Assembly: GCF_005239225.2 (NCBI RefSeq)
Contig: NC_133293.1
Location: 4,774,001-4,838,000, forward strand
Source: Populus alba
Lineage: Eukaryota > Streptophyta > Magnoliopsida > Malpighiales > Salicaceae
Direction: 5' to 3'
DNA: 64,000 nt
Part shown: positions 1 to 12,500 of the stretch, in pieces
Position numbering within the stretch: position 1 is the stretch's first letter
How the letters are laid out: every line of letters begins with the position of its first letter
Position numbers and translations under genes: made by a program
The notes under the pieces: model-generated
Databases searched by the model: none
Told to the model about the DNA's origin: nothing
Seen by the model: the letters and a program-made list of their open reading frames with translations, nothing else

Positions 1-854
1 ATCGGGTCACAGGTTTCCAGCCTATATACTGAGTTTATGAAAAGATCAAAGGGATATATTACAGAATGTAAATAACAACAACAACAATAATAATAAAAAT
101 AATAGTAGTAGTAGTAGTAGTAGTAATAGAAGTAGATGAAGAAATTAATGAGAACTTTGAGTTGGAAGATTAATGTAAGGATTAAACAATGATAAAAACG
201 AATGTCAAGGTTAGAGGATCTACTAATGATACTTCAAACAAGTATAATATAAACTCTTATTACTCAATTGGAAACCACACATAAAGGAGGTTCCAATCAG
301 ATTATAAATTGTTAACATGATTACATTAGTTGTCTTATTCGAATAAAGCTAATACTTGTAAATGTTGGCAGGCATTCATGATTATAACTTATGTTAACAA
401 CAAATCAAGTCCCTTTCATAGCTCAGGTGTCGGTTATACCATACAGTATGGGCTATGAAAGTACCAAGTATTTGTTGTACCAAGTATTATACAACATAAA
501 TCTCGATTAACCATTTAACAAGCAAAGTATTAAAAGTGAACAAGATAACAAATATAAAACATGTTAGTATCCAACGTTAAGGTCCATGTTAAGTTTATAT
601 TATACTTATTCTTACACCATTAGTGTACCCTTTTCACCTTGACATAATTAACTTAGCTAAACATAATGAAAGAAAGAAACATAAATAGACAAGATAAGAA
701 CATAAATGAGAAAGAAGTTAACTAAGTAAAAGAAAGGAAATGAAGTGCATAAACTTGATATTAATGAAAGAAAAACATAAGCAATACAAAGAGAGAAAGC
801 AAGAGCATGATCTTGATCTGGAAACCAAGATGCTTTAATACATGGTAAGTGCCT

Positions 855-865
855 CCTTTTATAGG
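855..865 (-). promoter_or_regulatory. TATA box of the LTR promoter
   Basis: On the minus strand the sequence reads CCTATAAAAGG, a textbook TATA box. It recurs at the same place in every LTR of the family, for example 39242-39252, 41712-41722, 55582-55592 and 59358-59368 (all minus), and on plus in the nested copy at 54459-54469. It probably sets the start of the retrotransposon transcript. Confidence 0.6.
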
Positions 866-1476
866 CCAAAATTTAGAACTATTGATTTGTTGACTAATTG
901 ATGAGTGGGTGGCCACATCTTGACTTTGGTGACAATCCTTATCTTCTTGTCTGAACAAAACGTCATTGCTAACATCATAATTTGCCTAGAATCCTCAGGA
1001 ATGTTCTAGGAAATTGTCTCATCTTTCCAACAAAAAAAAAGATGAGGTCATTTGGACTTCTAGAACTCAAGATATGGGCTGAACACTAAATAGTGTCTGG
1101 GCTGCAGGACAGCTTCGGACTTCTTCATTGTTCCTTCAATTTGGACTTCAAAACGGCCTTCTTAGATCTTGGGCTCCTCATGAAAGTTGTAGGCCTTTGT
1201 CTTACCTTTCCATCCATATAAAATGGACCTAAATCCGAGATCTAGAGCTCCAGATATGATCCAATTACCGAGCAATGTTCCGGTTTGGACTGCACCGACA
1301 TCTCTTTTCTAAGTTTGGCCATCTCTTTGTCCTTTAACTTTCAATACTTAAACTCATCAATCAATCCTTTTATTTATGTGATCGGCCTGCATTTAAGATG
1401 AGCATTTACCATAAATTAAGGTATCTTATAATATCAAAGTTGTTATTATAAAACATGCTTTAGTTAAGGAGTTATT

Positions 1477-1604
1477 GATACTTCAAGTGCAAAATGATGA
1501 TATAAAACCTTGATAAACATGCACTTTTAAGTACTAATCAGATACTTCAAGTGCAAAATGATGACATAAAACCTTGATAAAAATGCACTTTTAAGTACTA
1601 ATCA
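1477..1604. repeat. 64-bp tandem duplication at the LTR end
   Basis: Bases 1477-1540 and 1541-1604 are two near-identical 64-bp copies, each starting GATACTTCAAGTGC and ending GTACTAATCA. The other family members carry this terminal segment once. The duplication includes the LTR terminus that integrase would recognise. Confidence 0.9.
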
Positions 1605-2795
1605 CATCCCCCAACCAGCTTATTACTAGTCCCTAGTAATCAAAGCATTAAAATAGAAAAACAATTTGCAAATTCCACAAAGCAAGGCATTCATCATTCA
1701 ACTTCCATTAATCTATCCAGATAAACAAACTCTCATTAAATTCATATATCTGCTCAATACCTCTTAAACAAGATATTAATAAACCTTTCTTTTATGCTCA
1801 AAATATCAACATATAGTTATGGGGCTTTACTTTGAAGAAAAACAAATTTTTGTTCTAATATTTTAAGGTTAACTTCCTTGGGTTGAGATTATTATCTTTT
1901 TTATTTTTTTAATATATACATATAACTTAAAACACAATGCATCTTTAACCCATGTAACGAGCTTTCAGCTAATGACTCCCAGATCAGTTGGTCTTAGGGC
2001 ATTAAGTGTTGAGACATCCCTACGAGTTTAGTAACTCAGGTTGCAGATACTGATATGTAGATAGTGCAATGTTTGATTCCCTTAAGCTTTTTTTCTTAAC
2101 CCATGTAACAAGCGTTGGGCCAATAGCTGTCAAGTCAGTTGACTTTAGGGTATTAAGTGTTAAAACACCCCTTCGGGCTTAATTGCTTAGGTTAAGGAGG
2201 CTATGAAACCAAACTTATCTACGTTTTTATTATCATTTTTTTTCTTTTTTTTTTCTTTTTGAAAAGCATATTATATACTATTACTTTTTCTTAGTTGTTA
2301 CCTTTAACAAAAGAACATAAATAATGTAATAATCCAATGTGCAACCCACCATCTTATGTTAAAGTGTGTGTATGAAAATGAAGATTTAAGAATACTTGTT
2401 AAATGAGCATATGAGCAGAATCAAGTGATAACAATACAAGAGTTTGTAAACCTGAATATTTCAAGAAGTATTCTGATAGACCTTGTTAAGAATGTTTACT
2501 AGGATGCATCTCAAGAGTCATTTTAACAAAAGAACTCCTTTTACTCTGCCATCCAAGTAACAACAGTTTTGCAAATAGTTTATGAAATAGAAAACACAGT
2601 TAATTTTTTTTTTAAATATCAACTACTACCCTTTCCCTCCAACCAACATGAGACATTTTCCTCAATGTCTTAAGGTAGAAAGATAGAGTATATAAGACAT
2701 CACCTGAAATAGTGAACACTAACAAACTTGAAACACACTTAAACAAATGTAAGAAACAATAAAACACAATAATAAAATCAAAAGACACAAAGTTT
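1605..2795 (-). other. 3' noncoding tail of element A, with polypurine tract
   Basis: No gene is seen. This stretch lies between the LOG-like ORF and the 3' LTR and recurs at 56261-57449 and 60042-61316. Next to the LTR the minus strand reads GGTTGGGGGATG, a likely polypurine tract for plus-strand priming. Two imperfect copies of a module beginning CCCATGTAACGAGC or CCCATGTAACAAGC lie at about 1950-2095 and 2098-2215. Near 2650 is a block like ATGAGACATTGTCCTCAATG, common in plant gypsy elements. Confidence 0.65.
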
Positions 2796-5076
2796 TTACA
2801 AATGCAGGATCAAATCCAATCTAATCTTTTTACAGCTTTCCTTAGTTGACCAATTTATGTGACTCATGGAGGGATCAATTACAGGGATGAAAGATTGTAG
2901 TTGGTCAATTAATTGTTCAACAATAGCAATAGAGATTATGATTTGTCGTGCCGAAGATGTTAGAAATTCCTGTTCCACAGCATGATAAAGAAAAGACAAC
3001 AACTTATCATAAAAACTATTAACATTTAACAGACCTATAGGTTTATGGTGAATGTGTAGTTGGGCTGTTGCGATGTCGCGGTTGCACAAATTAATTACCC
3101 TAGCTTCAAACACAACACACAAGATAATATAGAGCAAGCAAGGGGTCGATCCCACGAGGAAGATTTAGTTCAGATTTTTATGCTATACGTTATGCAATTT
3201 GGGGGGGGGGGTTGGATGTTATATAGGCTAAAGAAAAATAAAACAGAAAACTATCAAACAAAATTTAATAAAATCAGAAAAATATCAAGAGAACAAACCT
3301 TGGTCGCAATCACACATCCACCTATAGAAATCAGAACTGATCCTTGAAACGAAATTCCAGTTTATATTCTGAATTTTTATCTTTTCTTAACGTTGGTTAA
3401 TTAACGGATCCGCCGTATAACTAACCCTAACCAACAAATAATCACAGTGTCCGCACTAATGATTTAATCCAATGGCAGCCTTAAGATCTAGATAAATTCA
3501 TTATCTTAACAACTAAGTTGTCTGCTTATGTTGCTTTGATCGAATGTTCTCCCTAAGATTAATAACGTAGATCTGCTACAATTTTTAAACTCAGTTGCTT
3601 CACAAGTTCATATACCACAACTCCGGTCTTGATATCAAACTTAGCAATAAATTGTCTATAATAATAACTTAGAGTCCGCTCTAGCAATTAAAATAAACAA
3701 TTATAGGAAAAATAAGCATAGGAGAACAAACATATTCATCATATAAACTGAAAAGAAAAGGTAAAATAGATGTCACAGTTCTTGAAATCCGAAGGTTTCC
3801 TTGTCCTTGCAACCAAGAAAATGAGTTTAGCCTTGCATGTTTGTTGAACAACTAATCAAAAAGATGGAAGAATGCATGATTTAGGGTTTCTTAGAGGAGG
3901 GGGGAGTTTTTCTTCTCTTGGGTGGCTGCCCCCCTTCTCTTCTCTCATTCTTTTTATATGCTAGGAAATCCTAATCTCTATTTTACAAAATAGTCCTCCC
4001 TTAAGTAGACAATTTACATTTAAGTAGTTCAATAACTATTTTCCTAAAAAAGGAGAAATAGATTTTCATGAAATCTTCAAGTTTTGACTTAGAGGAGCTA
4101 CATTGCTGAAATAAAAACTTGGATGTCAGTTTAGATGCTTCGGAACGTAATCTGGACTCGTTTCTTCACGAAACCTGTTTGCTGGCAGAATTCAGTTGTC
4201 ATCTTTAAAAAATCATATCTCCCTCATATGACATCTTTTTTTGCTTAAATTTGGAGAGTTTATAGGCCTTTGAGTCAGGAATCCAAAACAATTGAGTTTG
4301 CATCAATTGGACTTTTGTAGCTCTAGATATTCAAGTCGGACTGACCGAAGGTCAACACTGGCAGATTGCGAGATTTGACTTTGAAAGCTGCGATTTCCAT
4401 GCTCTTCCTTATTTTATTGTATTGCCTTAGATGTCTAGAAATGTATGTATGTTAGCTTTTTAATGCCACTAGAATCACTTCATTTTGACCTTTAGAGCTC
4501 ACGTTCTGTACAAAACATCGACCGAACGTCAAATCTGCCAATTACCTTCAATTTACTCCTTTTTGCATCTTTCATCCAAAAGTGCCTTCAAAACATAAAA
4601 CAAAGAATATCAAGGCATTTTATATATAAAACATAGGCAAAACACTAGTTAAATGTGGGTGAAACTATCGAATAATATGGTTGCATCATGGGCCCAAGAG
4701 GAAATATGAAAGATCTCTTCCAATATGCCAGACCACCTGGTAAGGCAATAAAAGCGTTAGCATGGTTAAACATTGCATTCATTTGATCAGACATTGTGGG
4801 GACCTATAATGCCTCTTCAATTGTTTTTCCAATGATGTCCCCTTGTGCTAAAGCTTTAGGGACAACTCTCAAAACTTGACTACCTCCTAAAAATACAGCT
4901 ATTGACACTCCCCCCATTAACCCAAGGTTGCCTCCTCTATACACTAAATGAATCTTTTGCTCAGCTAGTACCTGACCAAGATGATTTGCTGATTCTAAAA
5001 ACTATTTTTCTTTCCCAGGATTAGATCCACCGAAAACACAAATATTTTTTATGTGATGACTTGAGGAACTTGCCAT
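2796..5076 (-). pseudogene. LOG-like pseudogene of element A, split by a solo LTR
   Basis: This is a decayed copy of the retrotransposon-borne LOG-like gene that is intact at 61317-61970. The minus strand begins with ATG at 5074-5076 and encodes the N-terminal half down to 4689. The reading is then interrupted by a 1623-bp solo LTR (3066-4688), and the C-terminal half resumes at 3065 and runs to the stop at 2796. The N-terminal half also carries in-frame stops, for example in the segment matching KEKEFLES. The PGG of the catalytic motif is present, but the following GTLEE is lost. The C-terminal half is still open, with the AQLHIHHKPIGLLNVN core. It cannot make a working LOG enzyme. Confidence 0.9.
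3066..4688 (-). mobile_element. Solo LTR (1623 bp, second gypsy family) in LOG pseudogene A
   Basis: The insertion starts TGTTGCGATG and ends TTGCATCA. It is flanked by the 5-bp duplication TGGGC at 3061-3065 and 4689-4693, and removing it plus one TGGGC restores alignment with the intact LOG copy. It has no internal coding region, so it is a solo LTR left by LTR-LTR recombination. The GGGTCGATCCCACGAGGAAG segment at about 3143 is typical of plant Athila/Tat LTRs, with sense on minus. A run of eleven G lies at 3201-3211. Confidence 0.93.
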
Positions 5077-5326
5077 TTTCACACACTTTTATATTTGATG
5101 AATGTATGGGTTGAGTAGAAATGAAGGGAAGAAAGAGAAGAATTTATAAATGAGAAATTGAAAATGCAATCATACCACCTATATGTAGGCCAGCTGTAGT
5201 CTCACTCACTCTCTCTCTCTATGTATTTATTTATTTTGAAAAAGCATGTGTATGTACAAGTAGTTGTAATTGTGGCTCACATCTTTCCTTGGTTTTACGT
5301 CCAAGAACAGCTTAAACACCCTCTAT
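5077..5326. other. Spacer between LOG and ORF X in element A
   Basis: No gene is seen. It is homologous to 61971-62208 and includes a short CT run near 5205-5220. It is too short and AT-rich to hold more than leader or trailer sequence. Confidence 0.6.
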
Positions 5327-5572
5327 GGGTCGGGGATAGGCTTCCCATCCAGTTTTTTTAAAAACTAGCAAGCAAGGTCTTTTTTAGTTAGATTCCCAAG
5401 AGTAAGTCGAGCATTTTTTTATGGAATTGTGGCCATAAATCATGAATTGCATGATGCACATCTCCACTAGGGTGCGTTTCAAGAGTCAATAGAAGATTAT
5501 CTAAAGACCCTTACTCAGGCAATCCTTAATGAATTGTATTTTATCTTCATGGTTTACAGATACCATTCCTAA
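5327..5572 (-). pseudogene. C-terminal remnant of ORF X, element A
   Basis: The sequence matches the C-terminal part (about 80 codons) of the ORF X that is intact at 62209-62787, including the run-in to the stop. Homology stops abruptly after the codons matching the start of the post-Cys segment, where 156-bp satellite begins at about 5573. The Cys cluster and basic arm are therefore missing, and this remnant encodes nothing usable. Confidence 0.8.
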
Positions 5573-5630
5573 AAGCCTCTAGAAACTCTTGAAAAAAATT
5601 TTAGAGCGATCCAACAGTCGGATCTATAGT

Positions 5631-6563
5631 TGATACGAACCTCGTGATCACACAACCCACAATCAAGATTGAGATCTGATCCCAGAAAGCTGAAATAGGT
5701 CTGATATGAGTGTGACACAATGAAAACCTTCCCTAAGGCACCAACACTATTGGAATGAGTAGAATGACGCCACGAAGCCAGTTAATCTTCGATAAGTTAG
5801 ATTTAGTTCGTTCAAGAACTGAAGAATGCAGAATCACTCTCACACATTAAAACTAAAAAATTCAGAATAATAATCATCAAAGCTGCCAAAATTGTGGCTT
5901 ACATGAGTTTAAATAGTTCTTGAAAAATTAACCCTAATGGACCTCTTATGTGGACTTATATGAGGTCCACTCAAAACTGGCCCAAAACCCTAAACTGAAA
6001 AGTCATAACCTGATCCAAACAAGCCTTGGACCCTAGCTCAAAACAAAGTTTTAATTAAGCCCAAACATTAAAGAAAATAATAAAAATAACTAATTTATCA
6101 TTAAATACCACCAGCCCTTATTTCCCTGTGTAGCTAGGATGAATAAGGAATCCTTATAAGAAAAGGATTCTGAAACATTAATGAATCACTGCCACACTTG
6201 TAGATTATATTGCAGCTTATTAAAGATCCTTATGGAATTAGGAGATTCCCAAAACAAGCTACCGTATCCTTGTAGGAAAAGAATCCTAACCAAATAGGAA
6301 GTCCACAGGTCAAATGGAAGTAAATAACAAAATTCATACAGCCTCCGTTGACCAGTATTGTGGTTCCTTCCCAAAATCCGATTGACCTGACTTTTTAACC
6401 CAAGGTAGTAAAACATGTTTGGAGAGTCTACATAAAATACTAGCCCGATCCAATGGTCGGATTGAGACTTATGATTGTTGCCGTAAACCTGGACTGTTGT
6501 GCTTTTACGCCAAAATCCAAATCCGACCTTACATGGGTCGTATCACAGGGCTAAACCGTATCA
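5631..6563. mobile_element. Solo LTR (933 bp, third family) inside the satellite
   Basis: The inserted block begins TGATACGAACC and ends ACCGTATCA, so its ends form the inverted repeat TGATACG/CGTATCA. It is flanked by the 5-bp duplication ATAGT at 5626-5630 and 6564-6568, which is satellite sequence. The TG...CA ends and 5-bp duplication are the marks of an LTR. A diverged copy in the opposite orientation lies at 44366-44848 plus 46526-46606. Confidence 0.85.
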
Positions 6564-9500
6564 ATAGTTATGGATCTTTTGAGCCGGTACTCTAGTCGTG
6601 TCGGTGGAATGGCCCAATCGAACGTCGTTGGCGTGGAGAGCCTATTTCACGCCACTCCATATAAAACAACCTTCAGAAACTCCTGAAAAATTTTTTTAGA
6701 GCGATCCAATTGTCGGATCTATAGTTATGGACCTCTTGAGTCGGTACTCCAGTCGCGTCGTTGGAATGGCCCGATTGGATGTCATCGGAGTTGAGTACAG
6801 ATTCCACGCTACTCCATCTAAAACAGCCTTAGGAAACGCCTGAAAAACATTTTAGTGTGATACAGCGGTCGAATCTATATTTATGGACCTCTTGAGCCGG
6901 GACTCTAGTCGTGTCGGTGGAATGGCCCGACTGGATGTCGTTGGAGTGCAGACGCTACTCCATGTAAAATTGCCTCCAAAAACTCCTGAAATAGATTTTA
7001 GAGCGAACCAACCGTCAGATCTATAGTTATGGACCTCTTGAGCCGGTACTCTAGTTGTGTCCGTGGAATGGCCCGACCGGACGTCGTCGGAGTGGAGTAC
7101 TGATTCCATGCTACTCTATGTAAAATAGCCTCCAGAAAATCTTGAAAAAGATTTTAGAGCGAACCAACGGTCGGATCTATAGTTATGGACCTCTTGAGCC
7201 GGTACTTTAGTCGTGTTGGTGGTATGGCCCTACCGGATGTCCTTGGAGTGGATTACCGATTCCATGCTACTCCATGTAAAACAGCCTCAGGAATCTCCTG
7301 AAAAACATTTTAGTGGGATCCAAAGGTCGGATTTATAGTTATAGAGGTTTTGGGCCGGTACTCTAGTCGTGTCTGTGGTATTGCCGGACCGGACGTCGTC
7401 GGCGTGGACAACCAATTTCACGCTTCTCCAAGTAAAACAGCATCCAGAACCTCCTCAAAAAAAGTTTAGAGCGATCCAACAGTCGGATCTATAGTTATGG
7501 ACCTTTTGGGCCGGTACTCTAGTCGTGTCGGTGGTAATGCCCGACCGGACATCGTCGGCGTAAAGTACCGATTCCGTGCTACTCCTTGTAAAAAAGCCTA
7601 TGGAAACTTGTGAAAAAAAATTTTAGAGCGATCCAATGGTCGGATCTTTAGTTATGGACCTTTTGAGCCAGTACTCTAGTCGTTTCGGTGGTATGGCCTG
7701 ACCACACTTCATCAGCGTGGTGTACCGATTCCACACTATCACTTGTAAAATAGCCTACGGAAACTCGAGAAAAAAATTTGAGAGCAATCCAACGATTGGA
7801 TCTATAGTTATGGACCTATAGAGCCGGTACTCTGGTCGTGTTGGTGGTATGGCCTGACCGCACTTCATCAGCGTGGTGTACCGATTCCACACTATCGCTT
7901 GTAAAATAGCCTACGGAAACTCGAGAAAAAAATTTGAGAGCAATCCAACGATTGGATCTATAGTTATGAACCTTTTAGGTCGGTGCTCGTGTCGTGCCGG
8001 TGGCAGGGCTCGACCGGACGTCGTCGGCATGGAGAGCTTTTTTAAGTCTACTCCTTATAAAACAACCTTCGAAAACTCTTGAAAAACATTTTAGAGAGAT
8101 CCAACGGTCGGATCTATAGTTATGGACCTTTTGGGCCGATACTCTGGTCGTGTCGATGGTATCGCCCTACCAGACGTTGTTGGCGTGGAGACCCTATTTC
8201 ACGCTACTCTAAGTAAAACAGCCTCCAGAAACTCCTGAAAATTTTTTTAGAGCGATCCCACACTCGGATCTATTGTTAGGGACCTTTTCAGCCAGTACTC
8301 TATCATGTTAATGGAATGGCCCGACTTGACGTCCTCGGAGTGGAGTACCGATTGCACGCTACTCCATGTAAAACAGCCTCCGGAAACACCTGAAAAACAT
8401 TTTAGAGCGATCCAACAGTCGGATCTATAGTTATGGACCTTTTGGGATGGCATTACGGTAGTGTCAACGGTATTGCCCGACTGGACGTCGTCGGCGTTGA
8501 GTACCAATCCCATGCTACTCACTGTAAAAAAGCCTATGGAAACTCCTGAAAAAGATTTTAGAGCGATCCAACGGTCGGATCTATAGTTATGGACTTTTTG
8601 AGGCGATACTCTGATCGTGCCAGTGGTAGTGCCCTACCGGACATCGTCGGCATGGAGTACCGATTCCACACAACTCTATGTAAAAGAGCCTCCAGAAAAT
8701 CCTAAAAAACATTTTAGACTGACCCAATGGTCGAATCTATAGTTATGTACCTTTTGGGCCGGTATTCTGGTCGTGTTGGTGGTATTGCCCGACCGGACGT
8801 CGTAGGCGTTGAGTACCGATTTCACGCAACTCCTTGTAGAAAAGCCTACGGACACTCATGAAAAACATTTTAGAGCGATCCAACGGTTGTATCTTTACTT
8901 ATGGACGTTTTGGGCTGGTACTCTAGTCGTGTCAGTGGTATTGCCCGATCGGACGTTGTTGGCGTTGAGTACCGATTGCACACCACTCCTTGTAAAACAA
9001 CCTATGGAAACTCGTGAAAAAAACTTTAGAGCGATCCAACGGACGGATCTTTAGTTATGGACCTTTTGAGGCGGTACTCTGGTTGTGTCGGTGACCCGAA
9101 CGGACGTCGTCGACATGGAGTACTGATTCCATGCTACTCATTTTAAAATACCCTACGAAAACTCCTGAAAAACATTTTAGAGTGATCCAACGGTCAGATC
9201 TATAGTTAAGGACATTTTGAGCTGGTACTCTCGTGGTGTCGGTACAACGACCCGATCTTTAGTTATGCACCTTTTGATGCGGTACTCTGGTCGAAGTAGT
9301 ACTTTGCTCGTGTCGGTGGAATGGCCCTACCAGATGTCCTCGGAGTGGCAATTCCACGCTACTCCATGTAAAACAGCCTCAGGAATCTCCTGAAAAACAT
9401 TTTAGAGCGATCCAACGGTCGGATCTATAGTTATGGAGGTTTTTGGCCGGTACTATGGTCGTGTCGGTGATATTGCCCGACTGGACGTCGGCGGAGTGGA

Positions 9501-12500
9501 GTATCGATTCCATGCTACTCCATGTTGAACAGTCTATGGAAACTCGTGGAAAAAATTTTAGAGCGATTCAACGGTCAAATCTATAGTTATGGACCTTTTG
9601 GGTCGGTACTCTAGTTGTGTCGGTGGTATTGCCCGACCGGACGTCGTCAGTCTTAAGTACTGATTCCACGTTACTCATTGTAAAACAACCTACGGAGTGA
9701 AAAAAATTTTAGAGCGATCCAACAGTCGGATCTATAGTTAGGGAACTTTTGGGTCCGTCCTCTGGTTGTTTCGGTGGTTTTGCCCGACTGGACATCCTGA
9801 AAAATCCTGAAAAACATTTTAGACCGATCAACGGTCGGATCTATAGTTATGGACCTTTCGGACCTGTAGTCGAGTCGTGTCGGTGGTATGGCCCGAACGG
9901 ACATCGTCGGCATGGAGTACTGATTCCATGCTACTCCTTTTAAAATACCCCACGAAAACTCCTGAAAAAAAATTTAGAGCGATCCAACGGTCGGATCTAT
10001 AGTTAAGGACATTTTGAGCCGGTACCCTCGTGGTGTCGGTACAACGGCCCAATCTTTAGTTATAGACCTTTTGAGGCGGTACTCTGGTCGAAGCGGTACT
10101 CTGGTCATGTTGGTGGAATGGTCCAACCGGACGTCATCGGAGTGGAGTACCGATTCCACGCTACTCCATTTAAAACAGCCTCCGAAAACTCCTGAAAAGT
10201 TTTTTAGAGCGATCCAACGATTGGTTCTATTGTTAAGGACCTTTTAAGCCGGTACTCTTATCGTGTCAGTGGAATGGCCCGACTTTACGTCGTCGAAGCG
10301 GAGAATCGATTGCACGCTACTCCATGTAAAACAGCCTCTGGAAACTCCTGAAAAAGATTTTAGAGCGATCCAACGGTCGGATCTATAGTTATGGACCTTT
10401 AGAGGCGGTACTCTGGTTGTGTCCATGGTATTGCCCGACCGAACGTCATCGGCATGGAGTATCGATTCCACGCAACTCTATGTAAAACAGCCTCCGAAAA
10501 ATCTTGAAAAACATTTTAGACCGACCCAATTGTCGGATCTATAGTTATGGACCTTTTGGGCCGGTACTCTGGTCGTGTCAGTGGTATTGCTCGACCGGAT
10601 GTCGTCAGCGTTGAGTACCGATTCCACGCAGCTCCTTGTAAAAAAGCCTACGGACACTCGTGAAAAAACATTTTAGAGCGATCCAACAGTCACATCTTTA
10701 CTTATGGACCTTTTGGGCTGGTACCCTAGTCAAGTTGGTGGTATTGCCCGATCGGACGTCGGAGGCGTTGAGTACTGATTCCACGCCACTCCTTGTAAAA
10801 CAGCCTATGGAAACTCGTGAAAAAAACTTTAGAGCGATCCAACGGACAGATCTTTAGTTATGGACCTTTTGAGGCGGTACTCTGGTCATGTCGGTGGAAT
10901 GGCCCTACCAGATATCCTCAGAGTTGCGTATTGATTTCACGCTACTCCATGTAAAACAGTCTCAGGAATCTCCTTAAAAAGATTTTAGAGCGATCCAACG
11001 GTCGGATCTATAGTCATGGACCATTAGAGGCGGTACTCTGGTTGTGTCAATGGTATTGCTCGACCGGACGTTGTCGGCATGGAGTATCGATTCCACGCAA
11101 CTCCATGTAAAACAACCTCCAAAAAATCTTGAAAAACATTTTAGACTGACCCAACGGTCGTATCTATAGTTATGGACCTTTTGGGTCGGTACTCTGGTCG
11201 TGTCGGTGGTATTGCCCGACCGGACGTCGTTGGCGTTGAGTACCGATTCCGCGGAACTCCTTGTAAAAAAGCCTACGGACACTCATGAAAACACATTTTA
11301 GAGCGATCCAATGGTCATATCTTCACTTATGGACCTTTTAGGCTGGTACTCTAGTCATGTTGGTGGTATTGCCCGATCGGACGTCGGAGGCGTTGAGTAC
11401 CGATTCCACGCCACTCCTTGTAAAACAGCCTATGGAAACTCATGAAAAAAACTTAAGCGCGATCCAACAGACAAATCTTTAGTTATGGACCTTTTGAGGC
11501 GGTACTCTGGTCGTGTCGGCGGAATGGCCCTACCAGATATCCTCGGAGTTGCGTACCGATTCCACGCTACTCCATGTAAAACAGCCTCAGGAATCTCCTG
11601 AAAAACATTTTAGAGCGATCCAACGGTCGGATCTATAGTTAGGGAACTTTTGGGCCCGTACACTGGTCGTGTCGGTGGTTTTGCTCGACCTGGCATTGTC
11701 GGCGTGTAGTACCGATTCCACCCTACTCCATGTAAAACAGCCTTCGGAAAATCCTAAAAAACATTTTAGACCGATCAATGGTTGGATCTATAGTTATGGA
11801 CCTTACGGGCCGGTGCTCTAGTCGTGTCTATGGTATGGCCCGAACGGACGTCGTCGGCATGGAGTATCGATTGCATGCTACTCCTTCTAAAACACCCTAC
11901 AGAAACTCCTGAAAAAAAAATTTAGAGTGATCCAACGGTCGGATCTATCGTTAAGGACATTTGAAGCCGGTACTCTCATCATGTCGGTGGTGTGGCCCGA
12001 CCGGATGTCGGCGGAGCAAAGTACCGATTCCACTCTACTTCATGTTAAATAGCCTGCAAAAACTCAAGAAAAACATTTTAGAGCAATCCAATGGTCGGAT
12101 CTATAGTTGTGGACCTTTTCGCCCGGTAATCTTGTCATGTCGGTGGTATTGCCCGACCGGACGTCGTCGGCGTGGAGTACCAATTCCACGCTACTCCATG
12201 TAAAACAGCCTCCGAAAACTCCTAAAAAATATTTTAGAGCGATCCAACAGTTAGATCTATAGTTATGGACCTTTTCGACCGGTACTCTGATCATCTCGAT
12301 GGTATTGCCCGACCGGACATCGTCGGCGTGGAGTACCGATTCCCCGCTCCTCCTTGTAAAAAATCCTACGAAAACTCATGAAAAATATTTTAGAGCGATC
12401 CAATGGGTGGATCTTTAGGTATGAACCTTTTGAGCTGGTACTCCAGTCATGTCGTTGGTATGGCCCGATCAAACATCGTCAGGGTGGAGTACCGATTCCA

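Larger units (their letters stand above)
1..1604 (-). repeat. 3' LTR of element A, cut by window edge
   Basis: This is the LTR of the main Ty3/gypsy family of the window. It ends in TACTAATCA at 1604, like the LTRs ending at 39917, 42430, 46520 and 60041, and its body matches them. The sense strand is minus, so the sense LTR starts TGATTAGTAC. It carries the subfamily marker GATCGGGTCACAGG near base 1, shared with the LTRs at 30040 and 58319, and a trinucleotide microsatellite at about 75-130. The opposite LTR end lies outside the window. Confidence 0.9.
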
